Below the pieces are notes generated by a model that was not told where the DNA came from, made no database searches, and was given only the letters and a program-made list of their open reading frames with translations. Shown here in pieces: positions 48,672 through 59,194 of a DNA stretch of 64,000 nucleotides (within the stretch, counting starts at the first letter, position 1; each line of letters opens with the position of its first letter). The stretch is from Casuarina equisetifolia. Its lineage: Eukaryota; Streptophyta; Magnoliopsida; Fagales; Casuarinaceae. The stretch covers positions 12,489,884 through 12,553,883 of the forward strand of contig CM052356.1 of the NCBI GenBank assembly GCA_028551475.1. The letters are read 5' to 3'. A program made the position numbers and the translations under genes.

Positions 48672-49099
48672 AAGTATACCAATGTCGAGGAGCAACCTGG
48701 GCACACCATCATCAGGCAATGCAAGAAGCTCCATCGCTCTCTCCGACAGCTTCGCCTTTTTTAAACAACACCCACAATGTTATCATTAAATATCAATCAA
48801 CTCCATAACTTCAGAAAAACACACGCACCCTTCGTAGATGATTCACAAGGACAAAACGTCCTGCTTCTTTTTCAAGAACTAGAAACTAAAAGCAATATAA
48901 CGCGCAACATGTGGTAAAAGCATTATCTCATCTGCTTATTAGATTAATACCTTAGATGATTTTCTCGGGAACCAAACAGAGAGGAAAAGAAAAAATAACC
49001 TACCTGAATTTCGATGATCCGAGAGGACGAGGTGTACTTCCGAGCCTCAGCATCGTCGTAGAATATCTCTGGAGGTGCTTGCAGCTCAGGCCTCGACAT
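43960..49099 (-). CDS. RID2: 18S rRNA (guanine-N7)-methyltransferase, RID2/BUD23 type, 9 exons
   Basis: Predicted 290 residues. Exons (minus): 49099-49004, 48755-48680, 48071-47988, 47862-47807, 47440-47384, 46173-46124, 45823-45671, 44560-44425 and 44124-43960. All introns are GT-AG and the phases agree. The N-terminus [20 protein letters not shown] and the S-adenosylmethionine loop [11 protein letters not shown] (residues 56-66) identify the Bud23/WBSCR22 family. An acidic patch ([15 protein letters not shown]) and a Lys/Arg-rich tail ending GRKRKPRF mark the nucleolar C-terminal domain. The enzyme methylates a guanine of 18S rRNA with TRM112 and is needed for 40S maturation; the Arabidopsis orthologue is ROOT INITIATION DEFECTIVE 2. 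Length matches the family. No lesion seen. Telo-boxes precede it, as at other ribosome-biogenesis genes. Confidence 0.95.
44204..44231. repeat. GA microsatellite in RID2 intron 8
   Basis: A GAGAGCGAGAGAGAG-type run next to the exon 9 acceptor side of intron 8 (on the minus strand a CT run). It may act as part of the pyrimidine-rich splicing context. Confidence 0.7.
48638..48671. repeat. GA microsatellite in RID2 intron 2
   Basis: An uninterrupted (GA)16-17 run 9 bp downstream of the exon 2 donor (exon ends at 48680). On the transcribed minus strand it is a CT run. Likely length-polymorphic. Confidence 0.85.
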
Positions 49100-49129
49100 G
49101 ACCACTGAGAGTCCTGAGAGTCAGAGATT

Positions 49130-49137
49130 AAACCCTA
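49130..49137 (+). promoter_or_regulatory. Telo-box near the RID2 start
   Basis: AAACCCTA, 31 bp upstream of the RID2 ATG, within the probable leader or core promoter. Telo-boxes are enriched near the start of plant ribosomal and translation genes. Confidence 0.65.
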
Positions 49138-49200
49138 AAAGAGCAGTAGATAGCGCCGAGCAGAGGTGGAGCAGGTACGTAGGAGGCTGCACGGGCCGAG

Positions 49201-49221
49201 AAACCCTAAGCCTAAACCCTA
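49201..49221 (+). promoter_or_regulatory. Paired telo-boxes upstream of RID2
   Basis: AAACCCTA at 49201-49208 and again at 49214-49221, about 100-120 bp upstream of the RID2 ATG. A TGGGCT site II element follows at 49290-49295. The combination telo-box plus site II is the classic signature of plant ribosome-related promoters. Confidence 0.7.
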
Positions 49222-49299
49222 CTAACCAAGCAGAAAGCTGCCTTTCCCAAACGATGGACCCGGTCCGGGTATCGGTTCGGGTCGGAACCTGGGCTTGGG

Positions 49300-50248
49300 G
49301 CGGACCAATTTGGCAGATTAACAGTCGGTGGTTTCAATTCCGACCAAGTTGAGTGGAGGAAAACGGGCGTCGTTTGTGTGTGAGGATTAGTAGACTCCTG
49401 TGGTTTTGGTTTTGAAACTATGTTTTGGGGGCTGTAGTTGTCGTGTGAAATTGCATTGCCGTTTGCTAGTGGAGACATGTTGCTAGCGACAAAACCATGG
49501 TTGACTGGTGTATGAGATCAAGTTGCTTCTTGTGTGGATTAGTGTTGGGTCAATCCAGTCCAATTTGGACCCTTTTATGAAACTTAATGGATCTTTTTAG
49601 GCGCCGGTTATCCTAATCTTGCATTAGAAAAAGGAGAGGAGTGCAGGCAAAAAAAAAAAAGAAAAGAGAGAGAGAGAGAAAAAAAGAAAAAAGAAAAAAT
49701 AAATAAATTTTTGCAAAAATTAAAAACTTTGATCAAATTTTCACTTTAAATTATTTATTCCATTGTTGTTAGAATGGTATATGTTTATTTTATTGATGTT
49801 ATTGAGAATTTAATTGAGTTGTATACTTAAAGAATTATATAATAAAGCTTTGGATAAATTCTATGATTGGTATGAAGCTTTTTTTTTTTTTTTGGGATAA
49901 GCCAAAATCACCAAATAACTTAAATTTGGTTCCATAGTTTGCATTTTTCATATTGAGGGAATTTTTTGCTTAAAAATTCTCTTTTATTAATTACTTTAGT
50001 TGTAGTATTTGAATATTTTTTTTTGTAATTCAAAATACTTTATAAATTCAATTAAAGTATTTCTTTATAAATTCAATTAAAGTGGGAAAACAAAAACATT
50101 GTTCCCAATAAGGAGGGGTTCATTGATGTACTCCCTACTTAGTGACTAGTTTCTTGTGTGAACAAAGGAGGCAAATTGATTCAAATCCTTTGATAAGTGA
50201 GTGAGATAATCATTGTTTGTAATTGGCTTTTTGTTATTTATCTATTTG
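49300..50248. other. Intergenic spacer between RID2 and a TRIM
   Basis: AT-rich, with A/G-rich low-complexity sequence at 49648-49710 and a T-run near 49880. No gene or transposon signature recognised. Confidence 0.45.
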
Positions 50249-50253
50249 AGGAA

Positions 50254-50581
50254 TATTAGAATGTGAAGGCCCATCCTAAAACTTTAAGAGATTATGTGAA
50301 AAAATCTTATTACTTATAAGTTTAAAGATTCATCTTCACACTTTCAATATGAGATAATACTTATCTTTAATACTCTTCCCCACAAGCATTGCAAATAAAT
50401 TGAAGCCCAACTTTAGGGCATAAGGGGTTAATGAAGCGGAGGCCCAAACCTAATTCTGATACCATATTAAAATGTAAAAGTCCATCTTAAAATCTAAGGT
50501 ATTAGGTGAAAAAATTTATCACTTATAAACACAATGACTTATTATCATGCTCCTAATATGTGACAATACTCATCTTTAACA
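50254..50581 (-). mobile_element. Complete TRIM element with TG...TA ends
   Basis: Minus orientation. LTRs at 50254-50372 and 50465-50581 flank a 92-bp interior that carries a TGGTATCAGAATTAGG-like primer-binding site at its right end. On the plus strand it starts TATTAGAATG and ends TTTAACA. AGGAA precedes it (50249-50253). AAAAA-TTCTATG follows here, and the intact AGGAA-TTCTATG follows the partial copy ending at 50862. So a 328-bp element inserted at AGGAA and was later partly duplicated. It has no coding sequence and depends on other elements for movement. Confidence 0.8.
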
Positions 50582-50918
50582 AAAAATTCTATGATAATTA
50601 TGCTTCTCTTGGTGGTTGTTTGTCATTTCACAAGGAAAAATGCTTAAGATGCATGTTGATACAAGCATTGCAAGTAAACTAAAGTCCAATTTTGGGGCAT
50701 AGGGAATTAATGAAGCGAAGGCCTAAACCTAATTTTAGTACCATATTAGAGTGAAAGAACCCATCTTAAAATCTTAAGATATTATGTAAAAAAATTTCAT
50801 CACTTATAAATTCAATGACCTATTATCATGCTTCCAATATATAACAATACTCATATTTAACAAGGAATTCTATGATAATTATGCCTCCCTTGGTGGTTGT
50901 TTGTCATTTCACAAGAAG
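50582..50918. repeat. Post-insertion tandem duplication of TRIM plus flank
   Basis: The flank TTCTATGATAATTATGC...CACAAG occurs at 50587-50636 and again at 50868-50915. Between them lies a partial TRIM interior (about 50650-50743) and a third LTR (50744-50862). This fits a tandem duplication of about 281 bp spanning part of the TRIM interior, its LTR and genomic flank. Confidence 0.7.
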
Positions 50919-52345
50919 GGAAGATGCTTGAGTTGTGCTCTGCGCAGCAAATTCGATGCTCAGGGCGTATCGTGCTTCAACCGAATGCTGCACTTCAAAA
51001 TTCCAATGACAATGGGATCCAACAATGTGTTTAGAACCCAGCCTAATGCAATCTGGTCACGAATGTGAGAGTCTTGGCAGGGCAGGTTAGGGAGGTCAAC
51101 GACGTCATTGTCTTCCTTGGTTTCGGGTATGAGCTCCGGTGGACGTGAGAAGAAACCATTAGGATGGGAAGGAAGTGGCTAGCTCAAAGGCAAAGAAATG
51201 ATCTTTTACCTCTAAACAACATAATGTGGGCCCACTTGGCGGACCCTGACAATGGGTGCCAAAAGGATACGGTAGGAGCAGCTGAGCCGGGGGTAGTGAC
51301 AAATTTGAGTAGGGTATGCGGAATCTTGGTGGGAGGCCACTCTAATGGGATTTGGGCTTTCACCTTTAGTCTATATGATAATTGGAAACTTAACAGTGGC
51401 CAGATGACTCAAACACAAGAGAGAAGGTAGATGAAATCGATATTGGATTTCTTGATGATTAAAAAAATACAGATTTGGTCGTAATTTACAGGCCTAAATT
51501 AAGAATATTAATAAATAAATAAATAAAGAGAGAGAGAATGTAAATCTGTACATAATGCTTGATTGAAATCCTATTACATAAGTTATCAAATCCTTTGCTG
51601 ATTCACTACATTTGGACAAGCGTCAAAATGGCAAGATTCTTGATTCTCGTTGGCTGGTTCAACCATGGATACTGAGTTGTCCTTATATTTTAGTGTTTTT
51701 TTTCCTAAATAAAGCCCTATTTGGTTTAATGGATTTTGTTTCCAATTATCAGGCGACGCATGAGAAATCTTTGTGAACCTAGACAATTTTCAGACCAACA
51801 TAATTCTTTTTTTAAATCATAATTTATGTTTGCCTTTTTTTAGGGGGAAAAAAAAGTGTAGAGTGTAAATCATTTGTTTTCGAGAAGAACATAATAGTTA
51901 GGGTCAAGAGCCAAAAAAAAAGGACTAATTAAATTATCTTTATTAGGATGAGGTTAATCACAAAAACACAGGCAAATCATCACTGGCTTTCCATTATTTG
52001 GCCTACAGTGAATCCAAAAGATATTATTGATTGCGTGTATGCTTACAAGAAGCTTTCTTCCTGGCCAGTTATTCGGTCAGGAATACATGTCAATGCATAA
52101 ACTAAATGTTAAAAACGCTTGTTGAACAACATGTGTGCTAAAGTTAATGAAGAAGAAAAAGAATCATTGGGTAAAAAGAAGAAGACGTTATTTTGACATG
52201 AGGTGGCCAATTTCCTCTTGCCACACCATCTCGACTGCCCACACCTTCCAATCCCAAGCATTGCCAACACATCCCTTCCACCAGATTCAAACCCCGTAAG
52301 CTTTCACACCTCACTCCTTCATTTTCGGCCACTTCTTGGGCAACC
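50919..52345. other. Upstream spacer of the ZAT10-type gene
   Basis: 50930-51430 is less AT-rich than the surroundings and carries a plus-strand frame (51164-51430) and minus-strand readable stretches, but none matched a family I recognise. It may be a decayed gene or gag fragment. 51480-52200 is AT-rich. No repeats with clear ends were seen. Confidence 0.4.
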
Positions 52346-52351
52346 TGCAAT

Positions 52352-52363
52352 TATATATAAAAA
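52352..52363 (+). promoter_or_regulatory. TATA box of the ZAT10-type gene
   Basis: TATATATAAAAA, 83 bp upstream of the chosen ATG at 52446. It implies transcription start near 52385-52390 and rules out the in-frame ATG at 52203, which lies upstream of the box. Confidence 0.7.
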
Positions 52364-52445
52364 GCTGTACACTATCCATTACATAAACACTCACTCTTCA
52401 AAATCCCTCTCAATTATCTTCCATTGTTGCACAAAACGGCGTCAA

Positions 52446-53012
52446 ATGGCTCTGGAAGCTCTGAGTTCTCCAATTTCAGCTGCCCCTTTGCTGCATAATG
52501 ACAGCGCAGAAGACCGCTATCTCGGGCCGTGGGTAAAGAGTAAGAGGTCTAAGCGTCCCCGTCTTCACAATCCTGCTGCGGAAGAAGAGTACCTAGCTCT
52601 CTGCCTGCTTATGCTAGGTCAAGGTGGAGCTACCCCGACTACAAATACCGAAAACCAACCACCCCTCACGCCATTCTCAGAGACTCTCCCTTACAAGTGC
52701 ACCCTCTGTCACAAAGCCTTCCCGTCCTACCAAGCCCTGGGTGGACACAAGGCCAGTCATCGAAGACCCATTGGACCAGAAGAGCAATCCTTTGCCACTA
52801 CCACTACCACTACCTCCACCATTAGTACCAACTCGAAAACATCCTCCTTAAGCCCCAGCGGTAAGACCCACAAATGTGGCATATGCCACAGGACTTTCCA
52901 GTCTGGACAGGCCTTGGGTGGACATAAGCGTTGTCACTACGATGGTGTAATCACTTTGAGCCATAGCCACCGAAGTTTTGACCTGAATTTTCCAGCCTTG
53001 CCGGAGTTCTAG
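52446..53012 (+). CDS. ZAT10: C1-2i two-finger C2H2 zinc-finger protein, ZAT10/STZ-AZF type
   Basis: Intronless, 188 residues. MALEAL at the start, a basic nuclear signal KSKRSKRPR (31-39) and an L-box [12 protein letters not shown] (47-58) are as in ZAT10/ZAT6/AZF proteins. Two QALGGH fingers lie at C85/C88/H101/H105 and C144/C147/H160/H164, separated by a Ser/Thr-rich spacer. The C-terminus holds the DLN repression motif ([12 protein letters not shown] at 179-181). Family members are quickly induced nuclear repressors in drought, salt, cold, oxidative stress and jasmonate responses. A longer in-frame start at 52203 is rejected because the TATA box at 52352 lies inside it. The precise orthologue (ZAT10, ZAT6 or AZF) is inferred from similarity of motifs only. 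Confidence 0.9.
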   Translation: MALEALSSPISAAPLLHNDSAEDRYLGPWVKSKRSKRPRLHNPAAEEEYLALCLLMLGQGGATPTTNTENQPPLTPFSETLPYKCTLCHKAFPSYQALGGHKASHRRPIGPEEQSFATTTTTTSTISTNSKTSSLSPSGKTHKCGICHRTFQSGQALGGHKRCHYDGVITLSHSHRSFDLNFPALPEF

Positions 53013-53704
53013 CCATGCTTACGGGGCACAGATGTGGTCAACTTCCTTGGTAGGTGGCAGTCCAAGTCCCCGTTGGCCGGGAACTCAGTCAGTAGGAATT
53101 CTATGGTAGAATCAGTTACAGACCCTAAATAGATTCAACAATAATCACGTGGGCTTTTAAACATGTGTTGTCCGGTTGTATGTACGCATTGTCGTGTATT
53201 ACAGTACTTATTATTTGAAATTAATTGAATAAAAAGGCCAATCAAAATTGCACAACTACATTCTCGGAAATTACATCCTCTTAAAGGGCACATAATTGCT
53301 CTCACGGCTATGCGGATGATTCTATATTTCAATGAGAATGGCATCATTAATCCAATCAACTTTATCCTCAAGTTCTCATCTCAACTGTAAATCAGAAATT
53401 ACTTAACTTCTATTTCCTCTCTTCAGCAGCCTCCTCCGTCCATATGCATTTACACCTGCTAACTGATACTGTGTTAAGAAACCAAAATATGGGAATTTAG
53501 AAACATTTTCAGCATAGCTTAAAAGAGAGACGGATCTTTATCTTCCAACAAAGATATCTCAGCACAAAATTTATCATGTCCCTCAAACTGTAACACAATA
53601 CACTCAAAATGGTCCAATGGTATTAATAAGTCACTAGCGCCCAACCACAAAGATGGAACTAAAACCATAACTAAAAGATAAGTCGATAGCTACTGAGAAA
53701 TGTT
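53013..53704. other. Convergent intergenic region (3' ends of ZAT10-type and RPP3)
   Basis: About 690 bp between two converging genes, probably consisting mostly of their 3' UTRs. No separate coding sequence or transposon is evident. An AATAAA-like AATAAAAAGG at 53227-53236 could be a plus-strand polyadenylation signal. Confidence 0.5.
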
Positions 53705-54849
53705 CTAATCAAAGAGAGAGAATCCCATGTCATCATCACTCTCTTCCTTCTCTTCCTTCTTCTCTTCTTTCTCTGGTTCAGCAGGTGCTACTGCGCCTCC
53801 TGCAGGGGCTGCTGCTGCAGCTGCTCCACCTCCAATGAAGCCACCACCAGTTGCACCACCAATTATCACCTGTACACAAAACATTTACTCAGATATCACA
53901 AAGAAAAAAGTAATATATTGCCACGCCAACAGGACAACAAGCGGGCCACACGCAGTCAAAATTTAGCAAGTACCAGTCTTCTAACTACAACTACGAATCA
54001 TTAATCCTGGCTAGAGGCTAAGGTGGTTAAGCAGTAACTTCACACCCGTTTAAGGAAACCCCGAAGATCCCCTGCGTTGCAGATCCCTCTAAGCCCCTCC
54101 TCACTGGTGCGCTAGCAAATAACCAGAGAGGAAGCTTTCCAATCTCTGGGCAATCCCCACCCCTTTTGCCATATAAAAAGAAAAAGCTATATCTATCGCC
54201 CGAAACTCCATATATCAGTGCCCAATATGGCTCATTGAAAGTCAAACAAAAACCGCAAATCCACATATCACATTAGAAACATTCACAATCGCCACAACCA
54301 ATTATTTTGGGCTTCCAACAAGAACTACAATTGCAACACAAGTCTGATCCCATATTTGAACAAATTGCAAGTTGCAAAATCAGGTATAAAGCACATTCGC
54401 ACAACGAAATTTTTTCATCACACGAATAACAAGAGATTCATCCCGCCTTTCGGTAGTTTATCAGACCAATGAACCAATATAACAACCCAGTACAGTACAG
54501 TATGCCACCAGAAACAATCATCGATCCCGCCTCCTACCCCAAAAGAATAGGTCTCCACAAAAAGGAAATGAAAGCAGTAGCATAATAAATAAGGACGATC
54601 AAGCATCATTATACAATGAAAGCTAACAGGGAGAGCGGAAGAGAGAGAGACCTGGAAGACGGCGGAAGAAGGAGTGACGAAGGAGAAGGAAGACTGAACT
54701 CCACCAGAAGAGTCGGTGGAGAGAGCGGTCTGGACGAGTTTCCTCTGGAGGTCGAAGGTTGATGCCGCCGATGCCTCCAGCTCTCCTGAAGTCGATTTAC
54801 CGGTCCACTCGTCACCCGAGCTCCTGCATACGAACGTGAAAACTCCCAT
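53705..54849 (-). CDS. RPP3: 60S acidic ribosomal protein P3, 2 exons
   Basis: Predicted 120 residues. Exon 1 is 54849-54652 (66 codons, [15 protein letters not shown] to SSAVFQ) and exon 2 is 53869-53705 ([10 protein letters not shown] to the stop). A 782-bp GT-AG intron lies in phase 0 between them. The N-terminal dimerisation part contains [18 protein letters not shown]. It is followed by a Gly/Ala-rich hinge, a Lys/Glu run and the conserved acidic tail [11 protein letters not shown]3 is the plant-specific member of the P-protein stalk of the large ribosomal subunit that recruits elongation factors. The opposite-strand Ser/Ala/Pro-rich frame over exon 2 is its shadow. Confidence 0.95.
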
Positions 54850-54967
54850 TGCGGACCGAACCTAGTTACCTTCTAGGAAAGAGCGAAAGAATGGGAGAAA
54901 TTGCGCGAGTCTGACGGCTTCTCTGCAGATCGGCTTGCGCGGCTCTATATGTACTCGTGGTAGAACA

Positions 54968-54975
54968 AAAACCCT
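54968..54975 (+). promoter_or_regulatory. Telo-box of the RPP3 promoter
   Basis: AAACCCTA 119 bp upstream of the RPP3 ATG, the usual distance in ribosomal protein gene promoters. It works together with site II elements just upstream. Confidence 0.7.
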
Positions 54976-55087
54976 AGTACGAGAGGATGGGAGCAACACG
55001 GCAAAATGACCTCTTCTGTACCCCTTCTTTTCTATTATTCTCTTCCGCTTTGTTTGGACCCAACTCAACAGCCAACAATTCCGAGCA

Positions 55088-55100
55088 TGGGCTTTGGGCT
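55088..55100 (+). promoter_or_regulatory. Two site II (TGGGCT) elements of the RPP3 promoter
   Basis: TGGGCT at 55088-55093 and 55095-55100, about 240 bp upstream of the ATG. TGGGCY pairs bind TCP-family factors and drive expression in dividing cells. Confidence 0.65.
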
Positions 55101-55817
55101 TTTATGCCAAACAATATGAGTAATTATTTGTGCAAATTTGGTACAATTAGATCTTTTGATTTTTTTTCAGGCTAATTCTTATTCATATTAAAATAAAAAT
55201 AATATCAAAATGCATTACTTAGGGTTTTCCATATGAGAAAGAATTTTTTTCAAACTCAAGTATCCATTGAGAAACATTTTTGTTTACTAGGTATAGAAAA
55301 CAAGTATTTTCGAGAGTACCATTCGATTATCGTTCTTTTTATATTTGTCATTTTTTTTTCACAAAATAAATTTTAAGATAATGTATACCCCTTATCAATT
55401 TTTGTTTTCTAAATAGTTGATAATAAAAACTCATCTTTACTAATTTGACTTTGTTTATGCCCAAAATTGTAATTACAAAATATGTCACTTATAATCATGG
55501 GCGCATCGGTTGACTTTTGTTGAACTTAGGAGGATTGCAAGTTTTGATCATGAACAAACGATCTAAATAATCATATGAATTTATTCATGATAAATTTTGA
55601 GTTCATGTACAAAGGGGATGGAATTTGATGAATTCCTGTACACTACCACTTTACAATATGGAATTTAATGCCTTAATGTAATATCTCATGGGTAGTCAAT
55701 GCATTATCTCTATATTCTACTTCTATTAATGATCTAAAGATGGTTGATTACTTCTTAATCTTCCAAGAAATAAATAAATCTTGCAATTTCACATAGAAAC
55801 TTGTGAGGTATCTTATG
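55101..55817. other. AT-rich spacer upstream of RPP3
   Basis: No gene or repeat recognised. Several T- and A-runs. It ends at the target duplication of a solo LTR. Confidence 0.45.
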
Positions 55818-55822
55818 GTCAT

Positions 55823-57030
55823 TGATAACTTTATTTTTATAGAGTTATTTTACTTATTTTAGGCATAAATAACTTTAATAATTGTGAGAAAACATTTGAA
55901 CTCCTCTTTATTTATCTAAATTTATCTTGTTTATGTAGCATAAGGAGAAAAGGAGAAAAGGAATGAACATGGAGAACCTAATGCTTATTTTGTGACAAAA
56001 TCGTAATATCAAGATCAAGAGAGTCAAGATGGACTTGGGCTTTGGATAATTGTTATTAGATTTTCTATTATTGTTGTTAAGAATTCAAGTCCCAATTAAT
56101 TTAGGAGTTCAAAACTCAATTATTTTAGGTCTCTAAAACCCAATTTTACTAAGATAGGAGATAAGTCTAAACCTAAACCCTATTTAAAAGAAGAGAAGAG
56201 GCAAAAGAAGGGGAGGAGGAAATTGAGTACAACTCAAGATAGAGGCCAAGAATTCAAGAGAAGACAAAAAGGGTGACAGACTTCTTGTTCTTAAATTCAA
56301 GATGTCTTCTTTATTTATTATTACTATTCTTCCTCATTATTTCTTTATGTTTTAGTTTATTTTTTGTTAGAGCTACGATGTAACCTAATTATGATGGTAT
56401 GAATCTTATGATTATTATGTTTTGCAAGATATTTTATTTATGTGAAGTTATATATTACTGTGTTTAATGTTTTTAAGTGATTAGCTACCACTTAAATGAT
56501 TTGATTTGCATATTTGAGACTGACAGGAGAGGATATGCAATTGCTTTCTTGTAATGTGTAACCATAAATTAAATATGGATAGACATATACCATATTGTTT
56601 GTGTGGCTTTCGGTGTAAACTGGGAATGTTCATAGATCCTAATGCATTTAGTTTGTTTCAATTCACATATAGAGATATAGTAAGTTAATGAACTAAGTAT
56701 GTTTGATATACCTAGACATAGGATAGTAAATAAATTAGGAGATTCCGTCATCACATAGATATTATTCCTCTTGCAAGCATAAATAATCAATATTAATACC
56801 TAATAATTATGGTGAAATCATATGCTCTAACATATTTCTTGTATTTAGTTTTCTTAAATTTAGTTAGTTAATCTATCATATATTAATTTGATTTGCTAGA
56901 TAAATTCTAGGAGTTGTTCACTGTTAATAATTAATTAGTTTAGTAATTACCAATCTCTGTGGGATGATATTTTTCTTATCATTATATTACTTGTTCGACA
57001 TGTTCACTTGCATTTAGATTTCACTGAACA
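55823..57030 (+). mobile_element. Solo Athila-type LTR
   Basis: 1,208 bp, TGATAACT...CACTGAACA. It is colinear with but clearly diverged from the LTRs at 14736-16130. Flanks are GTCAT (55818-55822) and GTCGT (57031-57035), a target duplication with one change. No interior sequence is attached, so it arose by LTR-LTR recombination. Open frames inside match those seen in other LTRs of the family and are not genes. Confidence 0.85.
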
Positions 57031-57035
57031 GTCGT

Positions 57036-57939
57036 AATACAAGTCTTATAGTCGAAATCACAATATGCTATAAGTTCTATCTTACTATATGACCTTATTA
57101 ATAATCACAATAACATTAGAATGAAAGTGACATCAATTGAGGTACAATCTCCCACTTGAAAATGTTTGTAGAAGAAATTGTAATAACTTTAAAAATAATT
57201 TTATATCAGTCTAACAATGGTCCCTTATTGCTAATATGACCTTATAAAGTTTCAAACACTTGAATCAAAACATCAACTATACCAATTGAATGACATAACA
57301 CCAAACATAGTCATAAGGACTCTTCATTCTATTAATATAAATTTAATATAGTAATGTGGCAAACAAACAATACTAGGTAAAATAACTTTATATGGTAGCC
57401 TTTTTGTTAGTCTCAATTTTCCCTTAATCAACATAAACAATCATTAAAAAATCATTAAAGAACTATATTAAGGTTCTAATGTACCTAAATGTCTTTAAAT
57501 TTATTGTTTATCATACTCGAGTATCAAATTAAGTACTACAAGACATTACATTATGGCCTTTAAATGTACACCATGGATAAACACTTAAGGTTGCACCTAT
57601 TTCATACAAACACTCTCAAGTTTCATGACATGTAATATGAATAAAACTGAAGTTCACTTCATAGCAAACCATTACAAATGTTATTCCATTACATAATAGA
57701 GGAAACACAACAAGAGTTTCCAGTACACAAAAGCATCCATAAATGGTTTCAAAGCGATGTTAACAACATGTTCATTAAACACATAAGAACTAAAGTTTTG
57801 AACTAGCAATACAGGGCCTAAGGTGGTCAAACGAGTACAAGTCAGACTTTTATGTTTTAGACTAATAGTATGGGCTGAGCAACTAATTATATAAATACAG
57901 GTCTAGCCTACCTAGCTTCCTTGTTGTTAGGTTACCTTT
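57036..57939. other. AT-rich spacer
   Basis: No gene recognised. The right part may belong to the copia relic that begins near 57940. Confidence 0.35.
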
Positions 57940-58490
57940 AAAAAGGGACACAAAGTTTGTTAATGGTACCTATAGGTCCTTGAAAAGTTTAAGAAGCCAT
58001 ATAATCTCATATATAGTCAATGCCATTGCATCATACTTGAATTCAATGGAAAACTATAAAATTGTGGATTACTTCTTGTTTTTCCAAGAAGTGAAAGAGT
58101 TTCTAGTTTTAATATAGAAATAATGGTTAAGCATTGTCTCATAGAGCCATAAGTGGCATCATAGTAAGCTTAAAATTTAAGTATATTATCATACATACTA
58201 GTAAACCTTGTCCAAGGGACCATTTGACATATATGATAACTTAATGAGCTACTTTAAGATGAGATTCCTTAGGGGCATATGATTGAATTGGCTTAACATA
58301 TGCACAACAAAGCTAATGTCAACCCTAGTCATGATAAAATATATCAACCTTCCAACCAACTATTAGTACCTATATCCATTAGCGAAGGATCCCCTTTTAA
58401 AGCATATTTGCTTTGGTTCATAACAAAAGACAATCAAAGATCCTTTCTTGTCTATTTCAATATCAAGAAAGTGATAACCTTTTCAAGCAA
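57940..58490 (-). pseudogene. Ty1/copia RT-RNase H relic
   Basis: The minus strand reads HFLDIEIDKKGS (58440-58480), then GRLIYFIMTRVDISFVVHMLSQF (near 58300-58350, with a break), then FTSWKNKK, then YDAMALTIYEIIWLLKLFKDL near 57970-58030. This is the copia order from the end of RT into RNase H. Multiple stops. The piece stops where the CDNKAA motif would follow. Confidence 0.75.
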
Positions 58491-59194
58491 AAAGATATCT
58501 TGTGAAAATAAAAACAAAGAATCTATACCCAAGTTTATCTTTCTCAATCAAGTTTGTGGCATGGCATCAATAATCAAACTAGTTTTTATCTTCACCACAA
58601 AGAAAAGAATAGTTATCTTCACCATAAAGATTCAATTTTGTAATCTAAATTTGTAAATTGCTAAAAAATACAGCAACATAACATTTAAGATAAAACCTTG
58701 TCCAAATTATAACTAACCAACACTATAGTAAAACACCAATCAACTAGAAACAACAACTAATTCACATGATCTAATCGCTCCTTAAAAGATTAAATCTTCC
58801 CAAAAACCCTAATTTCTCTATGGGGAAGGTAACTACTGTTCATTTCTCTCTTCAAAGGCCAATCACTCACTTTATTTCCCAATCAACAACCATAGGTCAC
58901 ATTAAAATGGGATCAAAGAGTAGCAATCCTTTCATGTACCACTCACGTTTTGACTGCTTGGAAGCTAAGATGAACCTTAGATTTGGAGAACTCATGGAGA
59001 CTGTTAAGAATCAAATAACCAGAAAAGGTGAAACTGCTTTATATATCTAAGAAGAAAAGTATGTAGAGTTTTCTTACAAAGCAAGAACCAAGATTGTGGT
59101 TCTTAAAGAATGAATTTTGTAGCAATAATGAAATGTTACAATAAAAGCCTAGAATTGCTACATTAAGCCTACTGATAATTGTACACAACAACTA
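58491..59194. other. Spacer between two copia relics
   Basis: A plus-strand frame at 58820-59050 has no recognisable domain. Possibly part of the neighbouring copia elements (LTR or 3' region), but no terminal repeat could be aligned. Confidence 0.35.

Noticed and set aside
52203..52445. N-terminal extension of the ZAT10-type protein
   Set aside because: In frame but upstream of and across the TATA box at 52352-52363; family members begin MALEAL.
53727..53966. Ser/Ala/Pro-rich plus-strand frame
   Set aside because: Antisense shadow of RPP3 exon 2, whose Gly/Ala and acidic codons read as Ser/Pro on the other strand.
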